Assembly: GCF_015710975.1 (NCBI RefSeq)
Contig: NZ_CP049783.1
Location: 5,117,001 to 5,181,000 of the forward strand
DNA: 64,000 bases
Origin: Paenibacillus polymyxa
Lineage (GTDB): Bacteria; Bacillota; Bacilli; Paenibacillales; Paenibacillaceae
Reading direction: 5' to 3'
Made by a program: the position numbers and the translations under genes. The notes beneath the pieces were generated by a model. It saw only the letters and a list, made by a program, of their open reading frames with translations, was not told the DNA's origin and ran no database searches. Every line of letters starts with the position of its first letter. Positions within the stretch are counted from its first letter, which is position 1. Positions 1-8,171 of this stretch are shown here, in pieces.

Positions 1-758
1 GCCAGAGCCACTGCTGCGATCGTCAAGCCGATAAATTCCCTTTTAATGGCTACGCCAAGCCCCGATGCTGTCTGATTACCCAAGTTCAGCGTATTGAGTG
101 TGTTAGACCTGTAAAAAACATAAAAGCAGATGGCCAGCACCCAGGGAAGCAGCACCATAATATAGTTCCAGTCGTCCCCCCACAGGTCTCCAGCCTGCCA
201 ACGCAGAGCAAAATCATACTGTTGCTTGTCTAGTCGGAGCGTCAGTAGCAGCGACAATGCGCTGTAGCCACTCCCCATAGCAACACCCGTTAAAATTAGG
301 CCTGTAGGTGAAATGTCTCTTCCCCGCCTAAAAGCAAACATAAAAATCAAAAATGCTGCTGTGAGCCCACCTGCAAAAGCCAGCCCTGGAAGAATAATAG
401 GCGATAGTAATCCCTCACTAGCGAACAGCGTAATATATAAAAGCACGAATAACCCCGAGCCCGAGCTGATGCCTAGTGTCCCTGGACTGGCCATGTCGTT
501 TTTGAGCAAGCTTTGCATAATACAACCCGATATCCCCATGCCAATACCCACTAATACGGAAAGCACAATACGTGGCAGTCGAAATTCAAATACGATCAGA
601 TTCTGCTTGCTCGTTCCTTCGCCGATGATGACCTTGAAAACTTCGAGTGGGGACAGATTCATTTTCCCGACATTCATGCTGAGTACAGCAACCAGCAGTG
701 TCAACACAGTTAACAGTAAAATAATGCTTATACCCCTGCTATTGCGGGACAGATTCAA
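1..758 (-). CDS. Siderophore-iron ABC transporter permease (FecCD family), partial
   Basis: Integral membrane permease for ferric siderophore import, working with the permease and binding protein encoded just upstream. The reading frame is open for 252 codons and runs off the left edge. Translation gives a FecCD protein, with a FRLPRIVLSVLVG segment followed by GISGCIMQ and a SPGTLGISSGSG segment as in BtuC/FecCD permeases. The start is TTG at 758-756, preceded by AAAGGAGGGA. It overlaps the TGA stop of the upstream permease in a TTGA overlap, which implies translational coupling. Closest in organisation to B. subtilis YfhA. No ATPase gene is visible here; Bacillales often use a shared YusV-type ATPase. 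Confidence 0.9.
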   Translation of the reverse strand, partial: MNLSRNSRGISIILLLTVLTLLVAVLSMNVGKMNLSPLEVFKVIIGEGTSKQNLIVFEFRLPRIVLSVLVGIGMGISGCIMQSLLKNDMASPGTLGISSGSGLFVLLYITLFASEGLLSPIILPGLAFAGGLTAAFLIFMFAFRRGRDISPTGLILTGVAMGSGYSALSLLLTLRLDKQQYDFALRWQAGDLWGDDWNYIMVLLPWVLAICFYVFYRSNTLNTLNLGNQTASGLGVAIKREFIGLTIAAVAL

Positions 759-1780
759 CTAAACTCCCTCCTTTGCTTGCGCACAAGGTAGAGAAAATAG
801 GGTACGCCGACCAAAGCAAAAATTATGCCTAGCGGCGTTTCATGAGGGCGATTAATCATTCGACCCAGCAAATCTGCTGCCAGTAGAAACACTGCTCCAT
901 ACAACGCTGAGGCGGGAATAATATATCGATAATCTGTACCGACCAGATAGCGTATAATGTGTGGCACGATCAAACCTACAAACCCAACAGGACCGACTAC
1001 AATAACCGATAACCCCGTTAAAATTAATACGATTAAGGTTGAAAATAGCTTGATTCTATTCGCTCGAATTCCTAGGCCTGATGCCACCTCCTCTCCAAAG
1101 CTCAAGATCGTAATGGAGGGAGACAGGGCGATAGCACAGACCAAGCCCACTACAAATAGTGGTGAAATGAAAGCCAGTTCACTCCACTTGGCACTGGCTG
1201 TACCACCAGCAGACCAATAATCAAGTGCTTGACCAATCTCATACTTAATTGCGAGAAAAGTGCTGAACGCACCAAAGAGCATAGAGATGGACATTCCTGC
1301 TAGCACTAAGCGCTGAGGCGTCATCCCCCGTTTGCCTATAGACGCGATGTAGTACGTAATTCCTGTGGTGGTTGCTGCGCCCAAGCAAGAATACAGCATG
1401 GTTTCACCATAGGTGCGCCCTGGCAAAAAGGCCATACATAGCGCAATAGCAAATGTCGAGCCTGAGCTTATACCAATGAGTCCCGAGTCGGCCAATGGAT
1501 TGCGAGTCGTTCCCTGCATGATCGCCCCGCACACAGCTAGGCTACACCCAACAATGATGTCCGCCACAGTGCGTGGAAAACGCAATGTATGAATAATTTG
1601 GTGTTCCGTAATATTGGGATCAAATTGAAATACAGCCCCCCATGCCAGCTTCAAGCTCATTTCCGCAGCACCAAAGGTGATGGATGCTGCGGAAACTATC
1701 ATGAGCAGAAACACGCCCACAATCATGTAGCTTACAAAATGAAATATTCCTTTTTTATTTCGTTCTTTGTGAGTAGACAT
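755..1780 (-). CDS. Siderophore-iron ABC transporter permease (FecCD family)
   Basis: A 341-residue permease with about nine to ten hydrophobic segments. Diagnostic FecCD stretches are LRFPRTVADIIVG followed by CGAIMQGTTRNPLADSGLIG (residues about 66-102) and the cytoplasmic GVGFVGLIVPHIIR-type coupling region near residue 270. It should pair with the next permease to form the membrane channel for a ferric hydroxamate or carboxylate siderophore (YfiZ-like). The gene lies 33 bp after the substrate-binding lipoprotein gene and overlaps the next permease, so the three form one operon under the Fur-type site at 2845-2893. The substrate cannot be read from sequence. Confidence 0.93.
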   Translation of the reverse strand: MSTHKERNKKGIFHFVSYMIVGVFLLMIVSAASITFGAAEMSLKLAWGAVFQFDPNITEHQIIHTLRFPRTVADIIVGCSLAVCGAIMQGTTRNPLADSGLIGISSGSTFAIALCMAFLPGRTYGETMLYSCLGAATTTGITYYIASIGKRGMTPQRLVLAGMSISMLFGAFSTFLAIKYEIGQALDYWSAGGTASAKWSELAFISPLFVVGLVCAIALSPSITILSFGEEVASGLGIRANRIKLFSTLIVLILTGLSVIVVGPVGFVGLIVPHIIRYLVGTDYRYIIPASALYGAVFLLAADLLGRMINRPHETPLGIIFALVGVPYFLYLVRKQRREFS

Positions 1781-1813
1781 TGATTACACCCTTAGTTGGT
1801 CAATTATGCATCA

Positions 1814-2797
1814 TTACTTCGTTTGTTCCAGTAATTTGCCAATAATATAATCTAGCTGTCCTGTCATACTAGCAACGTCCGAATAGTAGAAAAGTCCTGC
1901 ATATTTCGCTGGAATTTCGATGATGTGCCCATTTTTGACGGCTGGAATACTGCTCCAGATTTTGGTTTTCGCATATTCGGATTCTTTGCCTTCCTGCTTA
2001 AACCACAGGACATAATCCCCAAAGTATTCAGCAGCTACCTCATAGGATAAAGAACCTCGACTCTCTCCGGAGTTTTTAATCAATGTGTTGAGTTTTTTCG
2101 GTTTATGAAGTCCTAGATAATCGTAAAGCAACGTTCCTCCACGTGAGCCTGTTTCATAATATATTCCGTAGGAGCCACTGCCCCAGTCCTCAAAAATGCT
2201 AAACGTTTTGTCTTTGAATATGTCGGAATTTAGTTTTTCTTTGGCCTCACTCAACTTGCTTTCAAACTGTGAAATCACTTTATCCGCTTCTGCTTCATGT
2301 CCTGTGGCCTGACCAAGGAATTTCATCCGTTCCACAGACGTCATCTTACCTTCAGGTATTACAAGAACAGGTGCAATTTTGGACAGCTTATCATAATCTT
2401 TTGTATCATATGTAATGATGAGATCCGGATCGTACTTCATAATTTCCTCGGTCTCCCATTTTTCAATAACAGGAATCCCGTTAAACTTATCGTAAAAAGG
2501 CATGGTTTCTTGTTTCCAACCGAATACCGCAGCTGGCTTGATTCCCAGCGTGAATACATCGCCAATATACCAGTTCACCACTACCCGTTGGGGGTTAGCG
2601 GGCACCTTTACATCTCCTTTTATCGTAGAGACTGTACGTGTACCAGACTCACCGCTTGCCTCTTCTTTCGCGGAAGAGGCAGGTTGGGCAGATGAATCTG
2701 AGGAACTGCCAGCATTGCCACATCCTGAAATAACGAAGATCATTACGAATAGTGCACATAAAATCATGTGAAATTTCTTGTTCATCATATAATACAT
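1814..2797 (-). CDS. Siderophore-iron ABC transporter substrate-binding lipoprotein
   Basis: A 327-residue extracytoplasmic receptor of the FhuD/YfiY type (PF01497). Residues 1-26 form a lipoprotein signal peptide ending in VISGC, with the lipidated Cys about residue 26. A Ser/Ala/Glu-rich linker follows, then the two-lobed periplasmic-binding fold with the typical NPQRVVVNWYIGDVFTLGI start near residue 68. The gene is first in an operon with two FecCD permeases. An AAGGAG lies 10 nt before the chosen ATG. A Fur-type palindrome sits about 50 bp upstream, so iron-repressed expression is expected. Confidence 0.93.
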   Translation of the reverse strand: MYYMMNKKFHMILCALFVMIFVISGCGNAGSSSDSSAQPASSAKEEASGESGTRTVSTIKGDVKVPANPQRVVVNWYIGDVFTLGIKPAAVFGWKQETMPFYDKFNGIPVIEKWETEEIMKYDPDLIITYDTKDYDKLSKIAPVLVIPEGKMTSVERMKFLGQATGHEAEADKVISQFESKLSEAKEKLNSDIFKDKTFSIFEDWGSGSYGIYYETGSRGGTLLYDYLGLHKPKKLNTLIKNSGESRGSLSYEVAAEYFGDYVLWFKQEGKESEYAKTKIWSSIPAVKNGHIIEIPAKYAGLFYYSDVASMTGQLDYIIGKLLEQTK

Positions 2798-2844
2798 GTT
2801 GTAAATTCTCCTTTGAAATATAGTAATAGCAGAGCATACTTAAA

Positions 2845-2893
2845 ATTAGTGATAGTGATACTGATAATCATTATCACTATCACTATCACTAAT
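2845..2893 (-). promoter_or_regulatory. Extended Fur operator (49-bp palindrome)
   Basis: The core 2862-2876 reads TGATAAT-C-ATTATCA, a perfect 7-1-7 Fur box. It is flanked by perfectly complementary 16-bp arms at 2845-2860 and 2878-2893, built from repeated GATAGTGAT/ATCACTATC units. The whole 49 bp is palindromic except for one base pair (2861/2877). It lies between the siderophore-binding lipoprotein start and the upstream gene, so it should repress the uptake operon when iron is sufficient. The arms may hold additional overlapping Fur dimers. Confidence 0.9.
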
Positions 2894-2946
2894 ATAAAAT
2901 TGTAAATTTCGCCTCCAAGATTGTCAACTGTTTCTTTACGTTTTAG

Positions 2947-3396
2947 TTACTTTAATGGATTTTCCAACGTTGCCCTTCTATTCGCTTCATGCCATTCCTG
3001 ATAGATTCCTCCAATTTCATAAAATGCTTTATTTATTTCAGTTGTCAGCTCCTTCATGATCTCCTTGGTATATTTTAGATGAGTATTTCGGTTATCTACT
3101 TTATATTTACGAAGCAGATTTAGGTGAGCAATGATATGAATCGTATCTTCGATGATCCAATACATCACATCCTCTACATCTTTCGTAAGCTTATTTAGCA
3201 TCTGTACGCCTCTTTCATACATTTGGAGCGTGTACCCCTGTTTGCCAACTTTCACATGCGGACTCAGATCATCATAAAAACCTGTACGGAAAGGTCGGCT
3301 TACATATTGCTCATACTGTTCTTCGTACATCGAAGTTTGTTCGAGCAGCTTAACGGTCATTTCTATGATTTCTTGTTCATTGTATATTTTTCTCAT
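2947..3396 (-). CDS. Imm63-like immunity protein (putative)
   Basis: A 149-residue soluble protein. The stretch from about residue 59 (YERG...TKDVEDVMYWIIEDTIHIIA) to the C-terminal WHEANRR...ENPL resembles the Imm63 family of polymorphic-toxin immunity proteins. In that family an ERG motif is followed by D-L/V-x-x-hh-YW and a terminal R-R/K...L-x-x-N/H-P-F/L. No toxin gene is adjacent; the downstream gene is the iron receptor and the upstream gene is a secreted protein on the other strand. It would therefore be an orphan immunity gene, possibly protecting against neighbours' toxins. The family call rests on motif memory, not an alignment. Confidence 0.55.
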   Translation of the reverse strand: MRKIYNEQEIIEMTVKLLEQTSMYEEQYEQYVSRPFRTGFYDDLSPHVKVGKQGYTLQMYERGVQMLNKLTKDVEDVMYWIIEDTIHIIAHLNLLRKYKVDNRNTHLKYTKEIMKELTTEINKAFYEIGGIYQEWHEANRRATLENPLK

Positions 3397-3571
3397 CCTA
3401 TTTCATCTTCCTTTTCTATACTAAAATTTAAGTCATCATCATATTAGGTTATAGGTAATGCAATAAAATACTAAACTATTTTTTTACCAACCATTAACAA
3501 TTATTTTTACTGCAAACGATAATTAGAATAGAGGGATTTTCCTCGATATTTTAATTGAAGGGGACAGGCAA

Positions 3572-4006
3572 ATGAATAAAGTATGGGCGAAAGCATCGGC
3601 TATTTTATTGGTAGTGGTATCCCTAATCTTCAATGGAACGTACGCGCTCGCAGCTTCAGCAACATCCACGTATATCGTTACGTTTCAGCAAGCAACCCTG
3701 GTCTCGAATGACCATGTAGGCAACGATTGGGCCATCGCTGCCCAGGTGGCTGGTCAGTCCATTAGTGAAGGTAACAGCGTAAAAGTAAAAGCCAAGTCGG
3801 GTAGCAGCATTAAGCTGTATGCGTACGCTGAGGAACAAGACAAAATTCCTGATGTAGGCGAAATCACGAAAAATGTAAAGGTCTCTTCGGTTTCTTCCAA
3901 AGGTTCTACCGTTAAGTTAAGAGTCACTGTTACTGAAAATCGTGGACGATACTCAGGTCATCAAGCCGTTTGGGAATTCACCTATAAGATTAAGAAACAA
4001 TCATAA
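3572..4006 (+). CDS. Small secreted protein, function unknown
   Basis: A 144-residue protein with a clear Sec signal peptide (residues 1-28, MNKVWAKASAILLVVVSLIF then a cleavage site after YALAA). The mature part is about 115 residues, rich in Ser, Val and Lys with alternating hydrophobic residues, suggesting a single beta-sandwich domain. It begins TYIVTFQQATLVSNDHVGNDW and has no Cys. I do not recognise the family. A GAAGGGGA ribosome-binding site precedes the ATG. It is monocistronic, converging on the phosphotransferase gene with a hairpin between them. Confidence 0.75.
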   Translation: MNKVWAKASAILLVVVSLIFNGTYALAASATSTYIVTFQQATLVSNDHVGNDWAIAAQVAGQSISEGNSVKVKAKSGSSIKLYAYAEEQDKIPDVGEITKNVKVSSVSSKGSTVKLRVTVTENRGRYSGHQAVWEFTYKIKKQS

Positions 4007-4018
4007 AGCACTATAAAT

Positions 4019-4046
4019 AGACCGTCACTCTCAGGAGCAGCGGTCT
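4019..4046. terminator. Weak hairpin between convergent genes
   Basis: AGACCG (4019-4024) pairs with CGGTCT (4041-4046) around a 16-nt loop, and a short T-rich stretch follows on the + strand. It lies between the convergent secreted-protein and phosphotransferase genes. The stem is short, so this is tentative. Confidence 0.4.
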
Positions 4047-4053
4047 TCATATT

Positions 4054-4974
4054 TTACAAGTCAGGACAACTAGGTAGATACCATTTCGGGATATAGTTTT
4101 GATAGTAATCATATGCCTCCAAAACCTCTTCAGCTCGTTGTACCATATCGTCTACCTCTTCTTTGCCAAATGGAATGGCCCAGGGAATCGATGAAAGCTG
4201 ATTGCTTGCAATATACAGTGCCATTAATCTAAAAAATAAATCCGGTACATCATTATTGAAATAACCGTGAATACGACCTGAAGCAAATAATGGGCTTAAT
4301 CCTGCACACCAGGTAATACGGTTGAATTCTTCCCAGGGATCACCATAATCCAGCCTATTAAAATCAATGATCCCCAATTCACCAGATGGGGTAACCACCA
4401 TATTACCGACATGATAATCCCCATGCTGAAATGTTTGGGGGCGATTTTCTAATAGATGACGGTTTTGTTCAATAAAGCTTATCGTTTGATCTGCTCCTTT
4501 TAAAACAATACCGCATGACTTAAAGTTTCTAATATATCTGTTGATTTTGGCATTATAATGTTCAGCCCATGGGACCAGGTCCTGCTCTGCATGAATCTCA
4601 TGCAATTTAGCCAATACCTCTCCCGCCTGAAACCCGAGTTGATACTGCTGTTCGGCGTTTAACGATGGGATAACACCTTCAGCATCTTCCCCGTTGACCC
4701 AGGTAAATAAAGAGTATACCGACTGTCCGCTGTTGCATATCCCAAAATCAAGCGGACGGGACATTAGAATATTATCTATATGATGCAGCTTTTTTACGGA
4801 TTCAAATTCTCGCTGTTTCTTGTCATATTGGGTGAAATCGGAAATTCTCAATAGTAACTCCCTACCGTCAGCGGTTTGAATATAATACTTGTTGTCACTG
4901 GACCAGCCCTTATGTATTTCTTGCACGTTGCTCCATGCGCTGGCACCCGGTATTTCACTAAAGAGTTGACTCAC
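4054..4974 (-). CDS. Phosphotransferase of the aminoglycoside/choline-kinase family
   Basis: A 306-residue APH-fold kinase (PF01636). The catalytic loop HGDYHVGNMVV (residues about 185-195, Asp as base) and the metal-binding IDFNRLDYGDPWEEF (about 202-216) are intact. The N-terminal lobe has YYIQTADGRELLLRI with the ATP-contacting Lys/Arg region. Such proteins phosphorylate small molecules such as aminoglycosides, macrolides or metabolites; the substrate cannot be deduced, and a resistance role is not shown. The start is GTG at 4974. It stands alone between convergent and unrelated neighbours. Confidence 0.85.
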   Translation of the reverse strand: MSQLFSEIPGASAWSNVQEIHKGWSSDNKYYIQTADGRELLLRISDFTQYDKKQREFESVKKLHHIDNILMSRPLDFGICNSGQSVYSLFTWVNGEDAEGVIPSLNAEQQYQLGFQAGEVLAKLHEIHAEQDLVPWAEHYNAKINRYIRNFKSCGIVLKGADQTISFIEQNRHLLENRPQTFQHGDYHVGNMVVTPSGELGIIDFNRLDYGDPWEEFNRITWCAGLSPLFASGRIHGYFNNDVPDLFFRLMALYIASNQLSSIPWAIPFGKEEVDDMVQRAEEVLEAYDYYQNYIPKWYLPSCPDL

Positions 4975-5077
4975 GCTCGCATCCCCCCACGCTAATAATA
5001 GCCTTGCTTGCTATGCCTTCCATAGTTTACCTTCAAAATGAGGGAGGAATCAATCTTCTTGCCAGCATAAACCCAAA

Positions 5078-5114
5078 TAAAAAAGGCTGAAAAGAAAAAT
5101 TATCTCTTCAACCT
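5078..5114 (-). terminator. Rho-independent terminator of the OYE-family gene
   Basis: On the minus strand a 12-bp stem (two G-U pairs) forms between 5114-5103 and 5095-5084, with loop TAATTTT, followed by a run of six T. It lies about 80 bp after the stop of the flavin oxidoreductase gene. Confidence 0.8.
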
Positions 5115-5190
5115 GACTATAAAATGAGTTGTTATCATAAATACCCATTATAATTACCTATCATAAGTACCTATCACTTATACCCTCAAT

Positions 5191-7212
5191 TTAGTAAGCA
5201 TAGGAAAACTCATTTTTAAATTCGTCTACCCGTTGAATAGTTTTCAGAATATTCCGACCTTCACGGGTACCATCAATAATACGACGTGCTTGTTTGCTGT
5301 CTCCGATGTTTACAACTTCCACTTGATGCTCTTTTCCATATTGAAGCAAGCTATCCATCAGTGGAGTGTATGAACGCATACCCAAACATACGAATCCGAG
5401 ATCAAAAGGAATCTCAAACTCCTGTTCTCCACGCTTTACTTTGAAACGGTCGCTGCACACTTCCGTCAAAGCTGTCTCTGTATGGACGTTCACTTCTCGT
5501 TCCTCCACCATTTTCATCATTGAAATGCGGGTAATCATATCCAGGTCCTTACCCAATAAAGGCATCATTTCAATAATGGAAACTTCTTGAGCCCCGCGTT
5601 CTGCATAATATTCTACAACATCCAGTCCCACGGCTCCACCACCCACTACAGCAATACGTTTGCCTTCAAACTCTTGAAAGTTCTCCATATTGTTCAACAG
5701 ATCAAAGATAGAAAATACTTTTGTACCCGGTTTTCCTAGTTGATCGTGCAGACCTGCAATCGGTGGAAGCAGCGGTTTGGCTCCCGTTGCATTAACAATA
5801 ATATCAGGGTTCAGAGCACTAATCATCGTCAGATCTGCTCGTGTGCCTGTGACAATATTCAGATTTTTTAATTGCTTGGTGCGCTGAATCAGATAATCTG
5901 GGAAGTCATTGATGCGCGTTTTGTCTGGTAAGCGTGCAATATCACGCGCAAGGCCACCCAGTTCTGCCTTTTCTTCAAAGAGGGTTACTTGGCAGCCTAC
6001 CTCAGCCGCTGTACAGGCCGCTTCCATTCCCGCGGTACCCCCACCGATCACAACGACTTGGACATTGTTTCTAACTCGTTGTTTCCGGTATTCAGCTTCC
6101 TTGAACAAATCTGGATTTACCGTACAGCAAATTGGTTTACTTTTGGAGATACGGTGATCAGCACAACCAATGTTGCAGGAGATGCATTTTCTAAGCAAAT
6201 GCTCGTAGCCGTTTTGCACTTTGAGTACCCAGTTCGGTTCTGCGATCAAGCCTCTGCCCATTGCCAGAAGATCAGCGTCACCTCTTTCCAATATGTCCTG
6301 CGCAGCCTGTGGGCTCCGTATATTACCTGAGGTCATCGTGACCTTTCCGAATTTATCTTTTACTGCTTTAGCCATATAAGAGCGCCAACCATCTGGCAGG
6401 TTCATCCCGTCTATCTGGTACTGAATGGAATCATTTAGAGCTGCAGAAACGTTCAAAATATCTACCTCATCATTGAGATACTCCAGTAACTCCAGTGTAT
6501 CTTCCAAGGTATTCCCACCTTCTGTAAACTCCTCCGCACTAAAACGTAAGCAAATGGGGAAGAATGGACCCACCACTGAACGAATTTCATCAATGACTAA
6601 TCTGGCAAAACGAGTACGGTTTTCTGCGCTGCCGCCAAATTCATCAGTACGTTTATTGTACACCGGCGAAAGAAACTGACTCAGCAAGTAGGAATGTCCC
6701 GCGTGAATTTCAACACAGTCAAATCCTGCTCGCTGTGCTCTTCCCGCTGCTTCTCCGTATTTACGCACAATGGCATAAATTTCTTCTTTTTGCAAAGGTC
6801 TTGGAATCGCTCCACCCTTTTTAGAAGGAATATTCGAAGAAGAAACGGGTTGGACTCCGTTCAGTCGTCCAGCATAAGCCGAAGCACCCGCATGGTTAAT
6901 TTGTACAGAAACACATGCTCCGTAAGAGTGCAGAGCTTCTGTTAATCTAAACAGTCCAGGAATAAACTGATCATTATCCATCCGCAGCTGGGTTGTTCCG
7001 TTCGTACCCATAGGGAAATCCAAACAAACATTTTCTACTGTGATCAGGCCGGTCCCCCCTTTGGCCCGTTGTACGTAATAGTCAATATGATCCTGAACAA
7101 AGCTTCCATCCATGGCAGCAAAGTTGGTTCCCATCGGGGGCATTACAATCCGATTCTTCAAGGTCATACGCCGTATGGTCAGAGGTTCAAATATCGCAGG
7201 ATAGTGGTTCAT
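5191..7212 (-). CDS. FAD/FMN iron-sulfur oxidoreductase, old yellow enzyme / 2,4-dienoyl-CoA reductase type
   Basis: A 673-residue two-part flavoenzyme like FadH or BaiCD. An N-terminal OYE TIM barrel (about 1-340) has the HAGHSYLLSQFLSP substrate/FMN motif near residue 170. A CxxCxxxC cluster follows (CISCNIGC near 345, further Cys to PICC) for a 4Fe-4S centre. A C-terminal FAD/NAD(P)H module has Rossmann motifs VVIGGGTAGMEAA and IAVVGGGAVGLDVV. It would reduce an activated C=C bond using NAD(P)H; the substrate is unknown. I chose the ATG at 7212 because AAGGAGG lies 7 nt upstream; a longer in-frame start at 7245 has no site. Monocistronic. Confidence 0.9.
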   Translation of the reverse strand: MNHYPAIFEPLTIRRMTLKNRIVMPPMGTNFAAMDGSFVQDHIDYYVQRAKGGTGLITVENVCLDFPMGTNGTTQLRMDNDQFIPGLFRLTEALHSYGACVSVQINHAGASAYAGRLNGVQPVSSSNIPSKKGGAIPRPLQKEEIYAIVRKYGEAAGRAQRAGFDCVEIHAGHSYLLSQFLSPVYNKRTDEFGGSAENRTRFARLVIDEIRSVVGPFFPICLRFSAEEFTEGGNTLEDTLELLEYLNDEVDILNVSAALNDSIQYQIDGMNLPDGWRSYMAKAVKDKFGKVTMTSGNIRSPQAAQDILERGDADLLAMGRGLIAEPNWVLKVQNGYEHLLRKCISCNIGCADHRISKSKPICCTVNPDLFKEAEYRKQRVRNNVQVVVIGGGTAGMEAACTAAEVGCQVTLFEEKAELGGLARDIARLPDKTRINDFPDYLIQRTKQLKNLNIVTGTRADLTMISALNPDIIVNATGAKPLLPPIAGLHDQLGKPGTKVFSIFDLLNNMENFQEFEGKRIAVVGGGAVGLDVVEYYAERGAQEVSIIEMMPLLGKDLDMITRISMMKMVEEREVNVHTETALTEVCSDRFKVKRGEQEFEIPFDLGFVCLGMRSYTPLMDSLLQYGKEHQVEVVNIGDSKQARRIIDGTREGRNILKTIQRVDEFKNEFSYAY

Positions 7213-7431
7213 AGTTCTTCCTCCTTGCAGTTTTGCAAATTTCATTCATTTTCAAGTTTCATTACAAAATTCATATATGTGATCTTTTTCACTTTAAAGA
7301 ATATCGAAGTATTATTGAGTACGATCATTCCTTATGACTTGATTTTATATTATTCGATCTATAAATTCTAATGCTATTTTATGTGCTGAATCATAGTTTC
7401 AATCTATAGATAAAATGTAGTCCTACATAAA

Positions 7432-7463
7432 AAAAGGAACCATCCTTTAAGAAATGTTCCTTT
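7432..7463 (-). terminator. Rho-independent terminator
   Basis: AAAGGAAC (7433-7440) pairs with GTTCCTTT (7456-7463). On the minus strand the stem is followed by a run of T. It lies just downstream of the hypothetical gene ending at 7501. Confidence 0.75.
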
Positions 7464-7500
7464 CAGCTCAAACCCAAATCATACTTTATTCGTTATTCAC

Positions 7501-8031
7501 CTATGTATCCGTTCTTTTGAAACCGTAGGGCCTACGCTCCAATATACCTTCCCTAACATATCTGTCCAATAGTTCACACATTGTAGCATATCCATTTTTG
7601 CTAAATGAAGGTGTGTAGGCTTTGGCTTTAGGAGAGGTGTTCAGATATTGAAGGAAGAATCCCTCATCTATCACCTGCGTATCGTAAATATAAGCTTCAA
7701 TCGATGTATGCCGTTCTGGGTGATGCTCCCCAATATTCACAAACAGACAATGATCACCATGTAAATCAGCTGACCATATTCCATCTATAATCAAGTCTGT
7801 TTCTCCTTGTTCCAGCCATTCAAACTGAGTTGGGAACGGAACGTACTCAGAAGGTCTCATTTGATGGGTTTCGGTAGCCATTCGTTCACATAAACGCTGC
7901 GCAGATAGCGTGTACTCGTCCCAAAAGCCCAAAATAGCCATATCTCTTGCGCGCGAGTATCCCCATTCTTGATTTTCTTCTGTCGAAGTTTTGAACTGTG
8001 CTAACGATTGGTCTATCCTCTTATGCCTCAT
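7501..8031 (-). CDS. Hypothetical protein
   Basis: A 176-residue soluble, acidic protein with no signal peptide or membrane segment and many aromatic residues. A GGAAGGAG lies 7 nt before the ATG, supporting expression. I recognise no family. Visible features are a WLEQGETDLIIDGIW segment near residue 90 and a TPSFSKNGYATMCELLDRYV helix-like segment near residue 140. It is flanked by its own terminator and by the hairpin after aguB, so it is probably transcribed alone. Confidence 0.7.
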   Translation of the reverse strand: MRHKRIDQSLAQFKTSTEENQEWGYSRARDMAILGFWDEYTLSAQRLCERMATETHQMRPSEYVPFPTQFEWLEQGETDLIIDGIWSADLHGDHCLFVNIGEHHPERHTSIEAYIYDTQVIDEGFFLQYLNTSPKAKAYTPSFSKNGYATMCELLDRYVREGILERRPYGFKRTDT

Positions 8032-8102
8032 TGCTGTTCTCCTTCCTCCGATCTATCACAAGATGTACTCCCATTTAGAAACCAAAAATCCCCCGCTCGA
8101 AA

Positions 8103-8138
8103 AGCCGTGTGAGTTCAAAAAAGAAACATCACGGCTTA
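8103..8138 (-). terminator. Putative terminator after aguB
   Basis: AAGCCGTG (8103-8110) pairs with CACGGCTT (8131-8138), giving an 8-bp stem with a 20-nt loop. On the minus strand the stem is followed by TTTT. It lies 34 bp after the aguB stop. Confidence 0.55.
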
Positions 8139-8171
8139 ACGGCAAGGGAAATGTATCTATCTGTATACAGA

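Noticed and set aside
4054..4974. A dedicated aminoglycoside resistance gene
   Set aside because: Only the general APH/choline-kinase fold is evident; many members act on metabolites, so I did not assign resistance.
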